Assembly (NCBI RefSeq): GCF_002878395.1
Contig: NC_061114.1
Span: 168,614,883 to 168,678,882 of the forward strand
Length of the DNA: 64,000 bases
Reading direction: 5' to 3'
Source: Capsicum annuum
Lineage: Eukaryota > Streptophyta > Magnoliopsida > Solanales > Solanaceae
Part shown: piece by piece, positions 36,180 to 48,821 of the stretch
Numbering within the stretch: position 1 is the first letter of the stretch
Layout: each line of letters starts with the position of its first letter
Notes under the pieces: generated by a model
Told to the model about the DNA's origin: nothing
What the model saw: only the letters and a program-made list of their open reading frames with translations
Databases searched by the model: none
Program-made: the position numbers and the translations under genes

Positions 36180-38444
36180 GCATGTCTGCTTCTACTTCCT
36201 AAGTAGATCCCTCAATGGATTGGTTCCACCAAAGAACTTTTACTAGAGGGACTTCTTTGTTCCTCAGTCTACAAGTCTGGTAGTCTAGAATTTTGACTGG
36301 ATTTTCCTCATAAGAGAGTTTGCTCTGAATATCTATGCTCTAAAAAGGGATTACAATCGTTGGGTCACCTATGCACTTCTTGAGCAAAAAGACATGGAAT
36401 AATGGATGATCTGAGGCTAGATCTAAAGGAAATTTGATCTCATAAGCTACCTTGCCAAAGCGACTAAGAATTTTAAAGGGACCAATATATCGAGAACTGA
36501 GCTTTCCCTTCTTGCTGAACCTTTTTACTCTCTTCATGGGAGAGATATTTCGATAGACATAGTCACTAATATCAAACTCGAGATCTTTTCTACACATCTG
36601 CATAAGATTTCTAATGGCTCAAAGCAGTCTAGAGTATTTTTCTGATCAACTGGACTTTCTCTAAGGCATCGAATACTAAGTCAGGCCCTATAATTGAGGC
36701 CTCACTAACTTCAAACTATTCGATTGGAGATCTACACCTCCTACCATAGAGAGCTTTAAATGGAGCCATTCAGATACTACAATGATATCTATTATTGTTT
36801 GGAAACTCAATCAAATTCTAGTAGTCATCCCAACTACCCTTGAGATTATTTGGACACTCCCTAAGCATATCTTCTAGGGTCTGAATTGTCCTTTATGCTT
36901 GACCATCTTTCTGAGGATGAAAGGCTGTATTGAGATAAATTTGGGTACCAAGACCCTTTTGGAATGCTTTCTAAAAATGAGAGTTGAATGCGGTACCTCT
37001 ATTTGAGATAATGGATAATGGAACACCGTGTAATTTAACCAACACTCTGATGTAGAGTTTGGCATATTCCTTGGCTGAATAAGAGGTGTGAACTAGGAGG
37101 AAATGAGATGATTTGGTCATCCTATCCACAACAGCCCAGACTAAATTATGCTGACGATTAGTTTGAGGCAAACCTGTCACGAAGTCCATGTTTATTTATT
37201 TCCACTTTCAAGTAGGAATTATGAACTACTGCATAGGTCTAATATGCTTTTGATTCTCTATATTAACCCGATGACATGTGGAGCACTTAGCCACTAACTC
37301 TGCAATATCTCTCTTTATCCCGCTCTACTAATAGATCTCCCACAAGTCGCTGTACATCTTTGTGGTCCCTGGATCAATAGAGTATCATGGACCATGCGCT
37401 TCTGCAAGACTTTGCTGCCTTAAGTCATCTACATCTAGAACACATAGACAACCCTTATAAAGTAGAACACCATCTCCCCCTTGGGAGAAAACCTCCACTT
37501 TCTGATCTTTAACTTACTCTTTCAACTTGACTAAGCTGGGAACTCTATCTTGCTTTTATTTTACCTCAGAAACTAGAAATGATTCTGAACTACTCTGAAC
37601 TCATACATCACCCCCCCTCTGTATCGACTAAGCGAATGCATTGTTTGGAAAGCTGATGGACTTCTTGAGCTAAATTCTTCTTATTATCCTCAACATGAGC
37701 AACAATACCCATAAACATTCTACTAAGAGTATCATCCACTACATTGGCATTTTTCGGATGATAAAGTACACTTATGTCATAAGTTTTAAGAGCTCTAACA
37801 ACTTTCTCTGACAAAGATTGAGATTTGTTTGAGAAAAGACATACTGAAGGCTCTTATGATCTAGGAATACATTGACATGAACCCCATATAGATAATGCCT
37901 CAAAATTTTTAAGGAAAATACTATGGCTGCTAACATAAGATCATAAGTAGGTCAATTCTTTTCATGGGGTTTAAGCTTTCTAAAGGCGTAGGCTCTGACT
38001 TTACCATGCTGCATGAGGACACAACCTGAACCTACTCTGGATGCCTCAAAATACACTACAAAACCATCTGAACCATCTGGAAAAGCTAGGATTGGAGCTC
38101 AGGTGAGTCGAGTCTTCAACTCCTAAAACTCTTCTCGTAAGGATCTGACCACTGAAACTTGACTTTCTTCTGAGTTAATCTGGATATAGGTGATGCAATA
38201 GAAGAAAATCACTCAAAAAACCTCCTATAATAGCTATCCAAACCCAAGAAACTCCTAATATCTGATAGAGAGATAGGTCTGGGCCAGTTTCTTACTACTT
38301 TGGTCTTTTGGGGATATACTCTAATGCCATTATTTGAAATGATATGGCCAAGGAATGCGATTGACCTTAGCCAAAATTCAAACTTACTGAATTTGGCGAA
38401 CAACTAATGATCTCTGAGAGTCTGAAGTACAATGCTGAGATGGT
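36180..38444 (-). pseudogene. Left pol copy of element E: RT end, RNase H, integrase (degenerate)
   Basis: The copy begins abruptly at 38444 within the reverse-transcriptase palm region. Reading leftward: 'FAKFSKFEFWLRSIAFLGHIISNNGIRV' (38403-38300); RNase H pieces (about 38090-37850) and 'LKTYDISVLYHPKNANVVDD' (37790-37730); the integrase zinc-binding 'CSTCH' (about 37275); the integrase core 'MDFVTGLPQTNRQH' (37189) with 'SIISNRGT', where the second catalytic Asp is Asn (AAT, 37001-37003); a TAG stop at 36818-36820 before 'NLIEF'; and the C-terminal 'FHVFLLKKCIGDP' region (36410-36350). Reverse-transcriptase start, protease and gag are missing. Confidence 0.85.
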
Positions 38445-40525
38445 ATGAACCTATTGTATAAGACACCATAGCGCAAATGCATCAGTACTTTGAATGTACT
38501 GGTATGCATGAAAGGTATGCTGAATGCATGGGGTTCATATGCATGAACAATACTGGCTAAATAACTAATATGAATGCAAGAATACATGCATGAATACGTA
38601 GTAACTATACCTGAAGTTGTGATAACATGAATTTACTGATAACTAACATGATTGATCATTGAATTCTGATGACTGATATAACTGATGACAAGAGTAACTA
38701 TATCTGAAAGTCCTGAATTTGATGAAATTAGCTGAGTTCCATACTATATTTGAGTTGACTATATCTGATAGTCCTGAATTCTGTATAATTATTTGAGTTC
38801 TATTACTGGGATTGAATGACTATATCTGATAGCCCTAATTCTGTAACTAAAATTGTGGGAAGTAGTTATCTAACCAACATGCCCTTAATATGCCATTATG
38901 GATGAATTGGGGACCAATCTGTTACCCCAATTGGAAGGATATAAATACTGCCCCACCGGAAAGGACAAGCTATAAGTGACCCTCATCTGATAGTGTCCCT
39001 AAAAGAGAATGGTAGGGCCCACATGTAACAGTGCTTGTCCACCTCTACAAACCTTATCTGACAGTGTTGATATCTTAACCTATGCTAACTATATAGTACT
39101 GGAATGCAAAGATGACTTCTAAGAATCACACCTTAATCTGACAGTGTGTTTTCCTATCCTTGGGTTCACTCGGTGCTAATTCCTACTCCCATATGAATAG
39201 ACACTGATTATGGATTACTAAACTGCACTGTACTGAATTAACTGAGTTCCACTGACTGACAGAATAGTACTGAGATTACTGTATTACTAAGCTTTCCTGG
39301 GTCACATAACTGACTGAGTTTTATAGATCATGGCTTGACTGAGGATATCGTGAAAACATAACATTGGCTCGAGCCACACAACTAAATTTTCAGGTACAAG
39401 TACCCCCAGGACTTGATGGAAAGAAACTAACAAAGCATGACTTTCTTAAATGCATGACCCACATCACAATTCTTAATTAAATTATTAAGGCATTTCATCA
39501 AACATGTGACATACATAAATTTGTACATAAAGAGGGATTTCATATTACCTACTAGTATGGTACTTTTCTTTCAGATAAGCATTTAATCAAACACATAGGG
39601 AGCACTCTTTGGTTATACCATCATCAACACATCTAATAATCATGAATACATCAATCAACTTATAATTTTAAAGAGGTTTTTCACAATTTTTATGCAATTC
39701 TTCATATATTGGGTTCGAGCATTGAAATATGTAATTTAAAGCAAGAATCAACACCACATAGCATCATGAACATGAATTTCAATTTAATCCAATCATAAAC
39801 ATTAATAAATATACAAATCATAGATTCTGGAAAGAGATTCTTGAGCTTCATGGGTGAAAGAGACACATGAATCAACGCATGACATACCTTAGTTCTTGAT
39901 TTAGTGAAGATTGATGAAGATACTTTCATGAAATTGAATCCCCAATGAAACCCTAGCTTGTTCTTGAGAGAAAATTGAGAGAAACTAGTATATTTTGGGT
40001 TCTAAATAGCTGAATCTTGTGTTAAAGGGATTCAATAGGGGTGAGAAGTTGACCATTTTAATCTTGGATGCATCTTTTAATTTTAGTAAAATTTTCCCAA
40101 ATTAGACCCCTGACACGACGCAGCGCTATCGCACAGAGTCATTGGAATTTGACAACTAGGAAATTGAGGGATGGAGCGATGTAGAGCCATCGCGTTGCCA
40201 ATTTATTTGTGACCTAAAAGTTTGGTATGACGCCCCACTATCACGGACCCCTACTGGAATTTGACAATTGCCATTTTGTCTTATGGCGTGGCACGTCACT
40301 GACTAATATGACACTGTTTTAAGATGTGAACTTAAAATAGTCATAAAATCTTACCCGGTTATTTAATTTGGGAGAATCTTATATCGATGGAAAGCTTATT
40401 GCATTTCCTATATGACAAAAGGTGAAAATATTAAAAATTCTTCATAGAATAAACATCATTAAATTTAGAAGGTAATACTTGACATTCTTGAGATGAAATT
40501 AGCTAGGAAACTTTGGGCTATTACA
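38445..40525 (-). repeat. Middle LTR of element E, truncated
   Basis: It aligns with the left LTR from 33592 to 35668 and with the right LTR. About 420 bases of the LTR end are missing. By eye it is more like the left LTR than the right one. The purine tract and near-palindrome of the right-hand unit (40526-40559) adjoin it. Confidence 0.9.
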
Positions 40526-41039
40526 ATATCTCCCACTTGGGAACATTCGATCTCGAATGAGATTGACTGAAAGCTGAGAAATGATAAGCTGAAGTACATG
40601 CTAAACATGAACACTGCAACATGACTATCTAACTTGTATTTCTGAGATTCATATAGAGCATCCATATCTGATGTATGCTTTCATAACTGAGTTGATAAAT
40701 AAATACATGACTGATAGTATAGATAATCTGATCACATATATTTACTACATGAATACATGATGAATCTGATTACATGAAGGAGATTTCTAATAACTGAGTC
40801 TTCTCACAAGGAGAATGCATGTCTGATGCATGAATACATGACTAATATGATGCATGAACATATAACTGGTTATGCAATGATACTTAGTACCAAGTTTAAA
40901 AGAAAATGGAATCCTAAACATGAGGCTGATACCAAGTCATAACTGAAATCTAGACATGAAAACCAAAAAGATTAAGAGAAACTGTTACCTTGATCTTGAT
41001 CTGAGTCGACAGAGAAGAGGTGAGGATACTTCGTATGCA

Positions 41040-44000
41040 TGTCTGATTCTACTTCCTAAGTAGCTCCCTCAATGGATTGATTCCACCAAAGAACTTTTAC
41101 AAGAGGGACTTCTTTGTTTCTCAGTCTACAAGTCTGGTAGTCTAGAGTTTTGACTGGATTCTCCTCATAAGAGAGGTTGCTCTGAATATCTATGCTCTGA
41201 ATAGGGATTACAATCATTGAGTCACCTATGCACTTCTTGAGCAAAAAGACATGGAATACTGGATGATTTGAGGCTAGATCTGAAGGCAATTTGAGCTCAT
41301 AAGCTGCCTTGCCTAAGCGACTAAGAATTTTGAAGGGACCAATATATCGGGGACTGACCTTTCCCTACTTGCTGAACCTCTTCACTCCCTTCGTGGGAGA
41401 GATATTTGGATAGACATAGTCACCAATCTCAAACTTGAGATCTTTTCTACATACATCTACATAAGATTTCTATTGGCTGTAAGCAATCCGGAGTATTTTT
41501 CTTATCAACTGGACTTTCTCTAAGGCATCGACTACAAAGTTAGGCCCTATAATTGAGGCCTCACTAACATCGAACTAACCGATTGGAGATCTGCACCTCC
41601 TACCATAGAGAGCTTTAAATGGAGCCATTCAGATACTAGAATGATAGCTATTATTGTTTGGAAACTCAATCAAATTCTAGTGGTCATCCCAACTACCTTG
41701 AGATCATTTGGACACTCCCTAAGCATATCTTCTAGGGTTTGAATGGTCCTTTCTGCTTGACCATCTTTCTGAGGATGAAAGGCTGTATTGAGATAAATTT
41801 GGGTACTAAGACCCTTTTGGAATGCATTCCAGAAATGAGAGGTGAATCGGGCACCTCTATTTGAGATAATGGATAATGGAACACCGTGTAATCTAACCAA
41901 CTCTCTGATGTAGAGTTTGGCATAATCCTTGGCTGAATAAGAGGTGTGAACTAGGAGGAAATAAGATGACTTGGTCATCCTATCCACAACGACCCAGGCT
42001 GAATCATGCTGACGATTAGTTTGAGGCAAACCTGTCACGAAGTCCATGTTAATTTATTGCCACTTTCAAGTAGAAATTATGAACTCCTGCTTAGGTCTAC
42101 TATGCTTTTGACTCTCTATCTTAACCTGCTGACATGTGGAGCACTTAGCCACTAACTTTGCAATATCTCTCTTCATCCTGCTCTACTAATATATCTCCCA
42201 TAAGTTGTGGTACTTCTTTATGGCCCCTGGATGAATAGAGTATCATGCACAATGCATTTCTGCAAGACTCTGCTGCCTTAAGTCATCTACAGCTAGAACA
42301 CACAGACGACCCTTATAACGTAGAACACCATCTCCCCCATGGGAGAAAACCTCCACTTTTTGATCTTTAACTTACTCTTTCAACATGACTAATCTGGGAT
42401 CTATATCTTGCTTTTCTTTTAACTCAGAAACTAGAGATGATTCTAAACTACTCTGAACCCATACATCACCCCCCCGTATCGACTAAGCGAATGCCTAGTT
42501 TGGAAAGCTGATGGACTTCTTGAGCTAAATTCTTCTTATTATCCTCAACATGATCAACAACACCAATAGACAGTCTACTAAGAGTGTCGTCCACTATATT
42601 GGCCTTGCTTGAATGATAAAGGACACTTATGTCATAATTTTTAAGAGCTCTAACAACTTTCTCTAAGGAAGATTAAGATTTGTTTGAGAAAAGACATACT
42701 GAAAGCTCTTATGATCTAGGAATACATCAACATGAACCCCGTATAGATAATGCCTCCAAATTTTTAAGGCAAATACTATGGCTGCTAACTCAAGATCATG
42801 AGTAGGTTAATTCATTTCATGGGATTTTTGCTGTCTAGAGGCGTAGGCTATGACTTTACCATGATGCATGAGGACACAACCTGAACCTACTCTGGATGCA
42901 TCAAAATACACTACAAAACCATCTGAACCATCTGAAAAAGCTAGGATTAGAGCTGAGGTGAGTCGAGTCCTCAACTCCTAAAAACTCTTCTCGTAAGGAT
43001 CTGACCACTGAAACTTGACTTTCTTCTGAGTTAATCTGGATATAGGGGATGCAATAGAAGAAAATCACTTAACAAACCTCCTATAATAGCTATCCAAACC
43101 TAAGAAACTCCTAATATCTGATGGAGAGATAGGTCTGGGCCAGTTTCTTACCACTTCGGTCATTTGAGGATATATTCTAATGCCATTATTGGAAATGATA
43201 TCTCCAAGGAATGCTATCAAACTTAGCAAAAATTCACGCTTACTGAATTTGGTGAATAACTGATGATCTCTAAGAGTGTGGAGTACAATGCTAAGATGGT
43301 TTGCATGATCACGCTCACTGCGGGAATAAACCAGAATACCATCTATAAAGATTATGATGAACATGTCCAAGTACTGGTTGAACACATGGTTCATCAAGTC
43401 CATGAAAGTTGTTGGGGAATTAGTAATACCAAAAGATATGACTAGGAATTTGAAGTGACCATAACGAGTACGGAAGGCTATTTCTGGAATCTTAAATTAT
43501 CTAACTTTGAGCTGATGATAGTCGGATCTGAGGTCTATCTTAGAGAAATAGCTAGCACCCTGATGTTGGTCAATCAAGTCATCAATTTTAGGAAGTGGAT
43601 ACTTGTTCTTGACAATTACTTTATTGACTTAACGGTAGTCTATGTACATTTTGAAAGAACCATCTCTTTCGAATGATTAAGACTGGTACACCCTATGGGG
43701 ACACACTGGGTTTGATGAATCCCTTATCTAAGAGATCCTTCAACTGTTCTTTTAGTTCTCTGAGTTCTACTAGTGTCATTCTATATGGTGGAATAGATAT
43801 AGGCTGAGTATCTAGAAGAAGATCAATGCCAAAGTCTATTTCCCTTTTGGGAGGAATCCCTAAAAGATCTTTGGGAAATACATCTAAATATTCATTCATG
43901 ACTAGGACTAAATCAAGACTGGGAGTTTCAGAACTAGTATCCTTAAATCAAACAAGAGGATAGAAACTTCCTTTAGATATCATTTTCCATGCCCAAGGGT

Positions 44001-45573
44001 AGGACACAAGATGACCTCTGGAAAAAGATACACTACCCTTCCTCTCTAGGATGGGCTCATTCGGAAACTGAAACTAGTCTATTCTATTTCTGAAGTAGAC
44101 TGTAGCATAGCAGGAATAAAGCCAATCCATGTTGAGGATGACATCAAAATCAGACATCTCTAATTTAACTAAGTCTGCTGAAGTGACTTTCTAAAATATC
44201 ATAACCGGGTAGTTCCGGTATACCCACCGAGCTTTGATGGTTTTACCTACTAGGGTAGAGACTCAGAAGGGCTCTACTAGAATTTTCGGACTGACACCGA
44301 AATCAACTGCTATATACAGAGTAACAAAAGACAAAGAAGCTCTTGGATCTAGCAGAGCATAAACATGCACATAAAATATCTGTAACATACTGGTAACCAC
44401 ATAAAGAGAATTTCCTGAGCTTGCCGGGACTAGAAAGCATAGAGTTTGTTTGGGCGTTGCCCACTAGTAGTACTGGAAGTGGCACCTTGCTGAGTTGGGC
44501 GACTGAATTGAGCTGAGGAACGGTTCTGCTGACCCTGATAACCTGACTGGGGATAATCTCTGATCTGTGGCCTAGCTTTCCATATCAGAAACAGACATCA
44601 CTACCAGCTCTGCAAGCACCATTAAGGTTCTTACCACAAGTTTGACAAAGAAGATTAGTTCAGATATTTCTGATACTGCCTTGAGACTTAGAGCCTAGCG
44701 CCCTATCTTTATTATCATCCTTGAACTTAGGAGCTAGAGAACCAGCTGACAAAGGTATTGGAACTAATGGCTAATGATGAAACTGAGAATGGTTTCCTCC
44801 TTCTAATTTAGGTTGAGCAAAGTTGAAACTGCTTGTCTTTGCTCTCTTATTCCGCTTCTCCCTCATCTTAATCATTTGATCTTGTATCTGCTGAGCATGA
44901 GTCATAATCCTGGATAAAGTCATGTAACTATTCAATATCGTAAACCTATACTTATTGGCCACACTATCATTCACCCCAGAAACAAACTTACTCATCTTGG
45001 CCATGTTATCTGCAACCACATGAGGGGCATATCTGGACAATTGAGTAAACTTAAAAGAATACTCTTTCACCATCATATTGCTATGCCTGAGGTTAATGAA
45101 TTCTAACACCTTGTCTTCTCTCAACTCTAACGGAAAGAACTCTCTAAGAATGCAGTGACAAACTTCTTTTACTCTATAGGCCCTGTATCAACTGGCCTTT
45201 CTGACTTTCACTATTTGTACCAAGTGTAAGCAACATCCTGCAACTGATATGTAGCTAGCTCTACACTCTCAACAGCTGACACCCCCATAACGTCTATAAC
45301 CTTCTAAACTTGATCGATGATTTCCTAAGGGTCCTCATCTGACTTAGACATAAGAAAGGATGAAGAATTCATTCGGGTAAAGTCGTAAATCCTAGGTGTA
45401 GCTGAATTGGCCACTGGGTTGGCCAGAATCATAACTGGTCATTTATTCTGAGCAGCAACTGACTGACCAAGAGTAGTCAATATAGCTCTAAGCTCTGCAT
45501 GAAAAACATGTTCGCCCAAAGGGTCTTTGGGCTGAGGGGCTAATTGATTCCCGTTTCTTCTTTTAGGAGGCAT
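41040..45573 (-). pseudogene. Right gag-pol copy of element E (all domains present, degenerate)
   Basis: Gag starts with ATG at 45573 ('MPPKRRNGNQ') and runs through 'FINLRHSNMMVKEYSFKFTQLSRYAP' (45100-45020); adjacent TAG and TGA stops follow 'AYTWYK' (about 45217). A damaged zinc-knuckle region lies near 44640-44560. Protease reads 'ALLDPRASLSFVT' (about 44355), Arg replacing the active-site Gly. Reverse transcriptase has 'ISIPPYRM' and '[14 protein letters not shown]' (43810-43710) and the box 'IIFIDGILVYS' (about 43360-43330), Gly replacing the second Asp. RNase H lies at about 43000-42600. Integrase spans 42047-41500 with 'SIISNRGA' (Asn, 41859-41861), 'DGQAERTIQTLEDML' and a TAG stop at 41677-41679. 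The C-terminal 'FHVFLLKKCIGD' and 'LRNKEVPLVKVLWWNQ' follow (41250-41075). The domain order PR-RT-RH-IN and the primer type fit Del/Tekay. Confidence 0.88.
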
Positions 45574-45780
45574 GTTCTGTAGAAAAAAGGGAGAAATGGA
45601 TTAGACTGAGAGATTGAATTAGGATTATGCTCACTTCCATGACATGAATACAAAAAGAAGAGAAACTGTTTCTAAAACATCTTATAGCATCCTGCACATA
45701 AATGTGGCGCGCAACAAACTCATGCACAAGACTCTACTAGATACGACTTTTAGACTTCCTAGGAATCTATTGAACCTTAG

Positions 45781-45792
45781 GCTCTGATACCA
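45781..45792 (-). other. Element E primer-binding site (initiator Met tRNA)
   Basis: On the minus strand this is TGGTATCAGAGC, a 12/12 match to the initiator-Met tRNA complement, four bases inside the right LTR. It confirms the LTR end and the minus orientation. Confidence 0.9.
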
Positions 45793-45796
45793 AGTT

Positions 45797-48311
45797 TATA
45801 ACGCCCCAGATTTGGTACCCGAAATGATGCACGGTGCTCATGACCCCGAAGGACTACAAGCTAACCCATGACTGATATTTGTATATGTATACTGCATAAT
45901 ATACTGTATGATTGTGAAAATATGAACTGAAAGGCCATAAGGTTTAAGACTGTAATAGAACTGATAAAGATATAATATCTGAATGGGGTATGAAATACCT
46001 AAAACAAAACTAAAATAACATGATAGTCTGAGCATGATAGTCTGGAAAGCCTCTAACTGACTGAACTGTCTGAATAAGAAGTTGATGGGACATGTCCCCA
46101 ACTAACTCCAACTAATAAATTACTTAATGAGATAACAAATAAATGATAATGTCCTTAAGAGATGAGGAGGACACACTGCTAACTCTGACTGCTGAGACTA
46201 GAATACTACTGATGATCTGGAGCTCATGTTTCTGAACCTATGGTATAAGATATCATAGTGCAAATGCATCAGTACTTTAAATGTACTAGTATGCATGGAA
46301 GGTTAGTTAAATGCACAGGGTTCTTATGCGTGAACAATACTGGCTAACTAACTAATATTAATGTGAGAATACATGAATGAATACGTAGTAAATATGTTTG
46401 ATATCGTGATAACATAAATTTATTGATAACTAACATGACTGATAACTGAATTATGATGACTGATATAATTGATAACATGAGTGACTATATCTGACAATCC
46501 TATAGATGATGGAACCAGCTGAGTTTCATATTGTATCAAAGTTGACTGTATCTGACAGTCTTGAATTTTGAAGAACTATCTCAGTTCTATTACTGAGACT
46601 AAATGACTTTATCTGACAGTCCTTTTGTAATCGAAACTGTTGGAAGTAGTTATCTAACCGACATGCCCCTAATACCCTATTATGTATGATTTGGGGTCCA
46701 ATCTATAAACCTAATTAGAAATATGTCAATACCGCACCATCGGTAAAGACAAGCTATAAGTGACCCTTATTTGACAGTGTTCGCAAAAGAGAATGGTAGG
46801 GCCCTCATATGACAGTGCTTATCCACCTCAACAACCCTCATCTGACAATGTTGATGTCTCAACCTATGCTAGCTACATAGTTCTAGAATGCAAGAATGAC
46901 TTCTAAGAATCATACCCTCATTTGACAGCGTGGGTTCCCATCTTTGGGTTCACTCGTTCCTAATTCCTACTCCCATCTGAATAGACATTGATCATGGATT
47001 TATGAACTTAACTATACTAAATTAACTGAGTTCCGTTGATTGACAAAATAGTATTGAGATTACTGTATTACTGAGCTTTCCTGAGTCACATGACCGACTG
47101 AGTTCTATGGATAGTGGCTTGACTGAGGATATCGTGAAAACATAACGCTGGCTCTAGGCACACAGCTAAATTGTCGGGTATAAGTACCCCTAGGACTCAA
47201 TGGAATGAAACTGACAAAGCATGACTTTATTGAATACATGACCCACATCCCAATTCATAATTTAATTATTGAGGCATTTCATCAAACATATGACATGCAT
47301 AAACTTGTACATAAAGGGGGATTTCATATTATCATACTACTATGGCACATATCTTTCACATAGGCATTTAATCAAACACATGAAGAGCATGCTTTGGTTA
47401 TACCATCATGAACACATCTAATAATCATGAATACATCTATCAACTTGTAATTTTAAAGGGGTTTATCATGATTTTATGCAATTATTCATATACTAGGGTC
47501 AAGCATTGACATATGTAATTTAAAACATGAATCAACACCACACAACATCAAGAACATGACTTTCAATTTAATCTAATCATGAACATTTAAAAATATACAA
47601 ATCAAGGATTTTGGAAAAAGATTCTTGAGCTTCATGGGTGAAAGAGACCAATGAATCAATGCATGACATACCTTAGCTCTTGATTTAGCGAAGATTGACA
47701 GAGAGACTTTCATGAAATTGAATCCCCAATTGAAACCCTAGCTTGTTCTTGAGTGAAAATTGAGAGAAACTAGTATATTTTGGGTTTCAAATTGCTGAAT
47801 CTCATGTTAAAGGGATTAACTAGGTGTGAGAAATTAAACCTTTTAACCCTGGATGCGTCATTTAATTTCGGTGAAATTTTCTCAAATTGGAAACCTAGCG
47901 CGAGGTGGTGCTATTGCGCCGTGTCACTGGAATTTGATAACTGTGAAATTTAGGGATGGCACGACATGGAGCCATCACGTTGCCACTTTATTTGTGACCT
48001 GAAAATTTGGTGTGACGCGCTACTATCGTGGATCCCTACTGGAAATTGACAATTTCCATTTTCTCTTGTGGCGTGGCGTGCCACTGACTAATATGGCGTT
48101 GTTTTAGGATGGAAACTTGAAATAGTCATAACTTCTTACCCGGTTATCAGATTTGGGAGAATCTTATATTGATGGAAAGCTTATTGCATTTTGCATATGA
48201 CAAAAAGTGAAAATCTTGAAATTTACTCATGGAATAAACATCAATAAAATTTAGAAGCTACTACTTGACATTCTTGAGACAAAATTAGTAAGAAAATTTT
48301 GGGGTATTACA
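45797..48311 (-). repeat. Right (5') LTR of element E
   Basis: It runs from 'tataacgcccc' (plus strand, decayed TGTAACGCCC) to 'ggggtattaca'. It aligns with the left LTR over its whole length but is the most diverged of the three. Confidence 0.9.
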
Positions 48312-48821
48312 GGGACACACTAGGATGAATGAAACCTTTAACTCTGCCGGAGCCATATTATGCCGAGGAATAGAAATTGGATGAGTGTGCAGAACAAAAT
48401 CAATCCCAAATGCAATCTCTCTATCAGTTAGAACACTAGTAAGGTCATCAGGGAAGTCCTTGGGAAATGAATTCACCATCGAGACGGAATACAAAGATGG
48501 ACCATCCGAGTTAGAATCTTTAACCGGAACATATGATAGAGACACCCCCTAGAGATTAATCTCTGAGGTATAAGATATGATATGAACTTCTTTTGGGAGC
48601 CAGGAAACCACCCTCCCACTTAATAAATGACTTATAAGGTAATTTAAAAACAACCTTACACATATGATAGTCTAGAGAAGCATGGCACGAGTGCAACCAA
48701 TACATCCCCAATATGACTTTAAAATCCACCATATCTATTTAAAGAAGATACAAAAAAGTTTCATTACAACCAACAGATACCACACACCCCATGTATACTC
48801 TTCAATCAATCAAAAATTTAT
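48312..48821 (-). pseudogene. Element D, start of surviving pol: protease end and reverse-transcriptase start
   Basis: Reading leftward from 48821: a protease-end segment 'RVYMGCVVSVG' (about 48800-48770); the linker 'DFKVILGMYWLHSCHASLD' (48730-48670); and reverse-transcriptase start 'FPKDFPDDL', 'DREIAFGIDFVLHTHPISIP' (48470-48370) and 'GFIHPSVS' (about 48335-48312). Reverse transcriptase then continues at 33173 on the other side of element E. Part of the '[11 protein letters not shown]' segment is deleted. A stop lies near 48738. Confidence 0.8.

Larger units (their letters stand above)
33174..48311 (-). mobile_element. Element E: composite gypsy element with three LTRs and two internal regions
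   Basis: Minus orientation. From right to left: LTR 45797-48311, internal region 40526-45796, LTR 38445-40525 (cut short), internal region 35669-38444 (cut short), LTR 33174-35668. The outer ends (TGTAATGCCC and GGGTATTACA on the plus strand) are flanked by GGGAA at 33169-33173 and GGGAC at 48312-48316, a 5-bp duplication with one mismatch. The flanks of element D read through in frame in its reverse transcriptase once E is removed. The middle LTR serves as 3' LTR of one unit and 5' LTR of the next, the pattern left by unequal recombination between LTRs. Confidence 0.85.

Noticed and set aside
41732..41923. Second minus-strand frame overlapping the integrase of element E (also at 36874-37065)
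   Set aside because: Alternate-frame shadow of the integrase sequence; its similarity between copies reflects the duplication.
43263..43676. Plus-strand frames opposite the reverse transcriptase of element E
   Set aside because: Antisense of a well-defined reverse-transcriptase sequence, no family match.
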